Shown here in pieces: positions 60,076-64,000 of a stretch of 64,000 nucleotides of DNA. Position 1 is the first letter of the stretch, and the number at the start of each line of letters is the position of its first letter. The stretch is from Wolinella sp963540505 (GTDB lineage: Bacteria > Campylobacterota > Campylobacteria > Campylobacterales > Helicobacteraceae). The notes under the pieces were generated by a model. It was given only the letters and a program-made list of their open reading frames with translations, was not told where the DNA came from and ran no database searches. The position numbers and the translations under genes were made by a program. The DNA lies in the NCBI GenBank assembly GCA_963540505.1, contig CAUTMV010000002.1, positions 62,001 through 126,000 on the forward strand, in the 5' to 3' direction.

Positions 60076-61066
60076 TAGATTCCTCCGTGTGTATGGGGTT
60101 CTTGCCCGATTCCTCTAAGGCTCCCCACAGGTGCGCAAAGCAGAGAATTTCCGGGCGATACTCAAAGTGCATTGTATCATAGTGCCTCCACCGCCCGCCC
60201 CAGATGAAGCCCTCGCGCTCAAATATCTCGACAATCTCGGGCACAACGCGGCTTTGGCGTTGCGCCTCTGCGCCCCTTTGCTCATCCCACAGCCAGTAGC
60301 GCGAAAGATTTGCATTCAGATCGATAGCAATCCCAAAATTGTGCATGCTAAGAATTTCGCTCCCTGCGATTTTGCGCCAGTAAAATCCCCCGGAAGGGGC
60401 GAGAGCGACCTTTAAAAGCGGCGCGGGGAGCTTCTCTAAAGCCTCTGAAATTCGCTTTAGGCGCGAGGCGATGTCATTAATCTGCGTAACTTCAAGATAG
60501 ACATTTTCCTGCAAATGCTCTAGCCACGGGACTTTTGTGAGATTTTTCTTCACGCTTTCTTCATCTGCCCCATAGATTTTTTTGAAAAACTCCACAGCCC
60601 TCAAGCGGCTGGTATCCTCCCATTTTTCCCTGTTTGCGCCATCAAGCGGATAGGGGAAGTGGAATTGATCCTCCAAATCCGCCTCTTTGAAGCTCTCCTC
60701 ATAGCTTTTGGCGCGTCCATCATCCCACAGCATAGACGTTCCGTCGTGAAAATAGAGGCGATTCCTCTTGAGCGTAGCGATGAATTGCGGGTAAGATTCC
60801 TTGAGGCAGTATTGTGCGCAGGATTCCCGGGAATCGCAGGGCGGTTCGGAGCTTTTTCCTGTGTAGATTTTGGACGCGGTGCGGGTGCTTTGAGCCAAGA
60901 TGGGTGCGGGATCTTTGAGAGCTAAGGGCGGGAATTTTTGAAGAGCATTATGGGAGGGCGATTCCCAAAGGGACGAGCTTGCGCAAGCAGCATGTGGGGC
61001 AGAGAGCCCCATGCACAAAGCGATCAGACCCAAGAGCCTTGCGCGCAAGAAGCACCGATGTAGCAT
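60056..61066 (-). CDS. M15-family D-Ala-D-Ala carboxypeptidase-like periplasmic peptidase
   Basis: 336 residues. Signal peptide (LLGLIALCMGLSAPHAACA) and a C-terminal zinc peptidase domain. SMHNFGIAIDLN gives the SxHxxGxAxD motif with two ligands, and MHFEYRPE the third His. This family trims peptidoglycan stem peptides or acts as an endopeptidase. The ATG at 61066 is preferred because AGGAGG lies nine bases upstream; the frame extends to an ATG at 61105 inside the chemoreceptor end. Confidence 0.8.
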   Translation of the reverse strand: MLHRCFLRARLLGLIALCMGLSAPHAACASSSLWESPSHNALQKFPPLALKDPAPILAQSTRTASKIYTGKSSEPPCDSRESCAQYCLKESYPQFIATLKRNRLYFHDGTSMLWDDGRAKSYEESFKEADLEDQFHFPYPLDGANREKWEDTSRLRAVEFFKKIYGADEESVKKNLTKVPWLEHLQENVYLEVTQINDIASRLKRISEALEKLPAPLLKVALAPSGGFYWRKIAGSEILSMHNFGIAIDLNANLSRYWLWDEQRGAEAQRQSRVVPEIVEIFEREGFIWGGRWRHYDTMHFEYRPEILCFAHLWGALEESGKNPIHTEESNATPQN

Positions 61067-61079
61067 TGCAGGAATCCTC

Positions 61080-62519
61080 CTAAAGGACGCTCTGATTCTC
61101 TTCATGTGCTTTTTGTAGCGTCGCGTCTAGGAGGCTAAAGAATTTAGCACTCTCATCTTCCATGCTCTTGAGATTCGCGACGATAAAATCGGGCTTCTCA
61201 AGCGTCGTCTCATCATCGATACACTGGATCGCGGCACGAATGGAGGCGTTGATCTTCTCGCGCGGCGCAGCGATTGCTTTGAAGCTATCAATCCTGCCAA
61301 ATCGCTCGATCGCCTCAGGAGCCTCCAGCCGCTCTGAAGTCGCCTCTTTGCTGAAATCTTGCATTTTTTCACTTTTAGTGAAGCTCAGATACGTGTTGGC
61401 TTTATAGACGATGTGATCGATTTTAGAGACGATGACAAAAATGCGATTCTCCATATCTCTTGATGAGCTGGAAAGCCTTCTAGCCTCCTCTTCAAGCTTG
61501 CCAAAGAGCTCTTTAAACGCGCTTATCTCCTCATGTGAGTGCTGAGCGAGCTCAGAAATTTTCTCGGAATCCTCTTGGATTGCCCCCATGTTTTGCTGCA
61601 TAGTCTGAATGGAGATGGAGATTTCGCCCGTAGCCTTGCGCGTCCGATCCGCCAGATTCCTCACTTCATCAGCCACGACGGCAAATCCTCGCCCGTGCTC
61701 GCCCGCCCGTGCCGCTTCAATCGCGGCATTGAGCGCGAGGAGGTTGGTCTGATCGGCGATGTCCATAATGAGTCCCACCACGCCGCTAATCTCCTGAGAA
61801 CGCTCCGCAAATTGCTTAATCATCTCATGGCTATTTTGGATTAGTGTTAGCAGTTCGCTAATGTAGCCCGTGATTTTTATAATATCCTCTTTACTCTCTT
61901 TGGATTGGTGTGTGATTTCCGTGATGTCGCTGGACATGATGGACATCATATCCACATTCGAGCTCAGGTCGTTTTGCATGGTCTGAAGCCCGCGATTGAG
62001 ATTTTCCGAGCTCAAATCCGAGAGCTGGCGTGAGAGGGCATTAGTGCGGTTGAAATCCTCATTCTCCTCCATCGCATCAAGGGCGAGGTTGATTCCCTCA
62101 AGATTCATCACAAAAGCCCCCTTAAGCCCCTCGCTCAGAGCCTTTCGGAAGAATTTCTTATCCCGCGCGTATTCTACCGAAGTCTTAATCTCACGCATGA
62201 AAGCTTCGATCTGATCCAAAAGATCATTGATATTCCAGCACAGCGCGTAGAGCTCCCCGCCATCGCGAATATGAGTGATGCGCCCTTCAAACTCGCCACG
62301 CTCGGATTCCTTGACGATTTTTGCCACGGCACTTAAGGTTTTTTGCACCTTGCGAATGTTAATGAAGATATACCACGCAAGGGCAAAATTCGCGACACTG
62401 AGAATGCGAATATAATCAAAGCCGTATTGCACTACCTCCACAATCAGCGCAATCGTAAAGACCGCGAGCGATATGATGTTTGCGTGCTGAATCTTCGAGA
62501 GAGAGGATATGTTGCTCAT
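61080..62519 (-). CDS. Methyl-accepting chemotaxis protein without a periplasmic sensor domain
   Basis: 479 residues. Two transmembrane helices (about 14-31 and 38-54) are joined by a very short loop, so no periplasmic ligand domain exists. A HAMP-like helix pair leads to the signalling domain, whose tip DQTNLLALNAAIEAARAGEH and following VVADEVRNLADRT are nearly invariant. It signals through CheW/CheV/CheA. It may sense membrane or internal cues such as redox state. The gene lies 13 bases upstream of the M15 peptidase. Confidence 0.9.
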   Translation of the reverse strand: MSNISSLSKIQHANIISLAVFTIALIVEVVQYGFDYIRILSVANFALAWYIFINIRKVQKTLSAVAKIVKESERGEFEGRITHIRDGGELYALCWNINDLLDQIEAFMREIKTSVEYARDKKFFRKALSEGLKGAFVMNLEGINLALDAMEENEDFNRTNALSRQLSDLSSENLNRGLQTMQNDLSSNVDMMSIMSSDITEITHQSKESKEDIIKITGYISELLTLIQNSHEMIKQFAERSQEISGVVGLIMDIADQTNLLALNAAIEAARAGEHGRGFAVVADEVRNLADRTRKATGEISISIQTMQQNMGAIQEDSEKISELAQHSHEEISAFKELFGKLEEEARRLSSSSRDMENRIFVIVSKIDHIVYKANTYLSFTKSEKMQDFSKEATSERLEAPEAIERFGRIDSFKAIAAPREKINASIRAAIQCIDDETTLEKPDFIVANLKSMEDESAKFFSLLDATLQKAHEENQSVL

Positions 62520-62606
62520 AGCTCATGCCTTGTTTTAGTGTGAAACTAAGATACTACAAAAAATTTACTTATATTCTGACAACCTTTATATTTTAGCGTT
62601 TCAAAA

Positions 62607-62633
62607 GGCGGGAATCCTGACGCGAAACCCGCC
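62607..62633. repeat. Inverted repeat enclosing a GGGAATC word
   Basis: GGCGGG (62607-62612) and CCCGCC (62628-62633) pair around 15 bases in the 191-base divergent gap between the chemoreceptor and panB. One arm forms part of GGCGGGAATC. It could be an operator or a remnant word pair. Confidence 0.35.
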
Positions 62634-62710
62634 ATAAACCGCTTCAAGCAAAAGTAGGATAGAATCGCACATTTAGCTATTTTGGCGTTTGGCATGAGAA
62701 AAGGCAAAAA

Positions 62711-63499
62711 GTGAAAAGCGTAACGATTCCTCTATTGCAAAAGAAAAAGCACACCGAGAAAATTACCATGCTCACGGCATATGATTCCCTCATGGCGAGG
62801 CTTTTTGATGGCGAGGTGGATATTTTACTCGTGGGCGATAGCTTGGCGATGAGCTTTGGCGGACATGATGATACGCTTGGCGTAGGGATCGATGAGATGA
62901 TTTACCATACCAAGGCGGTCGCGCGCCATACGCGAGAATCGCTCGTCGTGCTGGATATGCCCTTTGGGAGCTATGACACACAGGAAAATGCGCTGAAAAA
63001 TGCGATTAGGGCGTATAAAGAGGGCGGAGCGGACGCGATTAAGCTGGAGGGGGGAATCCAAAAGGCGGGAATCGTGGCTCATCTCGTCGATAATGGCATT
63101 GCCGTGATGGGGCACATCGGGCTAAAGCCGCAGTTCGTCCGCGCTGAGGGGGGCTACAAAATCAAAGGGCGCACGCAAGAGCAGCAAGATTCCCTCCTAA
63201 AAGATGCCAAAGCATTGCAGGAATCGGGAGCATTTGCGCTCGTGCTTGAGGGTGTAGTCACAAGTGTAGCAGAGGCGATTACAAAGGAGCTTACGATTCC
63301 CGTCATTGGGATTGGAAGTGGCGCAGGGGTCGATGGACAGGTGCTTGTGTGGAGTGATATGCTGGGGCTGTTTGAGGAGTTTAAGCCAAAATTCGTGCGT
63401 CGTTATCTTAATGGAGCGGATCTTGTGCGCCAAAGCGTGAGAGCCTACGTCAAGGACGTCAAAGAGGGGCGATTCCCCGATTCCTCGGAGAGCTACTAG
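62711..63499 (+). CDS. panB: 3-methyl-2-oxobutanoate hydroxymethyltransferase
   Basis: 262 residues of the TIM-barrel PanB family. MLTAYDSLMARLFD, LLVGDSLAMSFGGH, DMPFGSY and IGIGSGAGVDGQVLVWSDM are diagnostic. It adds a hydroxymethyl group to alpha-ketoisovalerate, the first committed step to pantothenate and CoA. GTG start at 62711. ruvB starts one base after its stop; the pair matches H. pylori HP1058-1059 (from memory). Confidence 0.95.
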   Translation: MKSVTIPLLQKKKHTEKITMLTAYDSLMARLFDGEVDILLVGDSLAMSFGGHDDTLGVGIDEMIYHTKAVARHTRESLVVLDMPFGSYDTQENALKNAIRAYKEGGADAIKLEGGIQKAGIVAHLVDNGIAVMGHIGLKPQFVRAEGGYKIKGRTQEQQDSLLKDAKALQESGAFALVLEGVVTSVAEAITKELTIPVIGIGSGAGVDGQVLVWSDMLGLFEEFKPKFVRRYLNGADLVRQSVRAYVKDVKEGRFPDSSESY

Positions 63500-63500
63500 C

Positions 63501-64000
63501 GTGGAGCGGATTATTGAGATTGAGAGGCTCGAGTTGGAGGAGCAAGAGGAGGTCTCGCTCCGCCCAAATAGATGGAGTGATTATGTGGGGCAGGATAAAA
63601 TCAAGCGTAATCTCTCCGTCTTTATCGAGGCGGCAAAGAAGCGCGGCGAGAGTCTCGATCACATTTTATTTTTCGGTCCGCCGGGGCTTGGGAAGACGAC
63701 CCTAGCGCATATTATCGCTCATGAAATGGGCGCGAGTATCAAGGTTACGACCGCACCCATGATTGAAAAAGCGGGCGATTTGGCGGCGATTCTTACCAAT
63801 CTCAACGAGGGCGATATTCTGTTTATCGATGAGATTCATCGCCTCTCAAGCGCGGTTGAGGAGATTCTCTACCCCGCGATGGAGGATTTTAGGCTCGATA
63901 TTATCATCGGCTCAGGTCCTGCAGCGCAGACGGTCAAAATCGATTTGCCGCGCTTCACGCTCATCGGCGCGACAACCCGTGCAGGAATGATTAGTAAGCC
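63501..64000 (+). CDS. ruvB: Holliday junction ATPase RuvB (partial, C-terminus outside window)
   Basis: 166 codons to the window edge. The RPNRWSDYVGQ N-terminus, Walker A GPPGLGKTT (59-67), Walker B ILFIDEIHRL and the sensor region IGATTRAGM identify RuvB, the AAA+ motor that drives branch migration with RuvA in recombination. GTG start at 63501, one base after panB. Confidence 0.95.
   Translation, partial: MERIIEIERLELEEQEEVSLRPNRWSDYVGQDKIKRNLSVFIEAAKKRGESLDHILFFGPPGLGKTTLAHIIAHEMGASIKVTTAPMIEKAGDLAAILTNLNEGDILFIDEIHRLSSAVEEILYPAMEDFRLDIIIGSGPAAQTVKIDLPRFTLIGATTRAGMISK

Larger units (their letters stand above)
1..64000. repeat. Dispersed short word GGAATC/GATTCC, often GGGAATCG
   Basis: A non-palindromic word repeated on both strands across nearly all genes and several gaps. 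Counted by eye: 12 copies in 8001-10140 and 10 in 45001-47000 (11 per orientation), about 5 per kb, against about 0.5 per kb expected at equal base use. Copies fall in several codon frames, encoding Gly-Ile, Ile-Pro, Glu-Ser, Arg-Phe and Asp-Ser. Absent from 20640-21494 and about 52690-53990. Confidence 0.8.

Noticed and set aside
1..64000. Chi-like recombination site as the explanation for the GGAATC word
   Set aside because: Chi sites are usually skewed to the leading strand; the two sampled stretches gave 11 copies in each orientation. Not excluded genome-wide, but it is a weaker fit.
1..64000. CRISPR array
   Set aside because: No regularly spaced direct repeats of 25-40 bases were seen anywhere; the short word is irregularly spaced.

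Overview
The window is a dense chromosomal segment from a member of the Helicobacteraceae (Campylobacterota). It has about 48-50% G+C by eye on sampled lines, with short intergenic gaps and long runs of genes whose stop and start codons overlap. The assignment rests on gene blocks that, from memory, match Helicobacter pylori order: amiA / nitronate-monooxygenase-like / tyrS / spoT / rpoZ / pyrH; bioA / PpiD-like / ftsA / ftsZ; cheV / cheAY / cheW; tal / ctc / pth / lptG; ribE / fhlB-like; tatD / mltD / rlpA / kdsC / lptC / lptA / engB / mrdA; pseB / coaBC; panB / ruvB. It also rests on the futalosine menaquinone gene mqnA, a CheA with a fused receiver domain, and the tmRNA tag. The G+C content and the presence of hisB, a HisZ-like gene, argC, an argA-like gene and a fadD-like gene exclude H. 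pylori. I cannot separate a high-G+C Helicobacter from a Wolinella-like species.

Layout. 1-4.3 kb, minus strand: cheV (cut by the edge), an MsbA-like exporter and an Uup-like ABC-F protein. 4.4-5.7 kb, plus: a Memo-like protein coupled to mqnA. 5.7-16.4 kb, minus: cell-wall amidase, tyrS, spoT, rpoZ, pyrH, acyl-CoA ligase, bioA. 16.4-20.5 kb, plus: PpiD-like chaperone, ftsA, ftsZ. 20.6-21.5 kb: an isolated Sel1-repeat gene with a 14-G tract in its leader. 21.5-25.0 kb, minus: motA-motB-fliP-trmA. 25.0-36.2 kb, plus: glmU, thiS, argC, lpxH-like, cheV-cheA-cheW, serB, tal, rplY, pth, lptF/G. 36.2-37.1 kb, minus: ribE and fhlB-like. 37.2-52.3 kb, plus: an envelope-biogenesis superblock (mltD, rlpA, kdsC, lptC, lptA, mrdA, uppS) interleaved with hisB, argA-like, pseB, coaBC, HisZ-like, purA and two flagellar-associated genes. 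52.6 kb: tRNA-Ser(GCU), followed by a 1.3 kb A+T-rich accessory patch holding a broken relE, an EVE-like gene and a decayed Sel1 gene. 54-57 kb, minus: dcuA and dgt. 57.3-59.0 kb, plus: a DUF507 gene and carA. 59.1-62.5 kb, minus: tmRNA, a ClbS/DfsB-like protein, an M15 peptidase and a chemoreceptor. 62.7-64 kb, plus: panB and ruvB (cut by the edge).

The most unusual signal is not a gene. The non-palindromic word GGAATC (reverse complement GATTCC), often extended to GGGAATCG or GCGGGAATC, recurs about every 200 bases. I counted 22 copies in 4.14 kb sampled at 8001-10140 and 45001-47000, against about 2 expected. The copies are balanced between strands and fall in every reading frame (Gly-Ile, Ile-Pro, Glu-Ser, Arg-Phe, Asp-Ser). 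Two copies form a perfect inverted-repeat hairpin downstream of cheW. The word is absent from the two Sel1 loci and the EVE/relE patch. This pattern resembles a DNA uptake sequence, or another DNA-level recognition word, more than codon usage.
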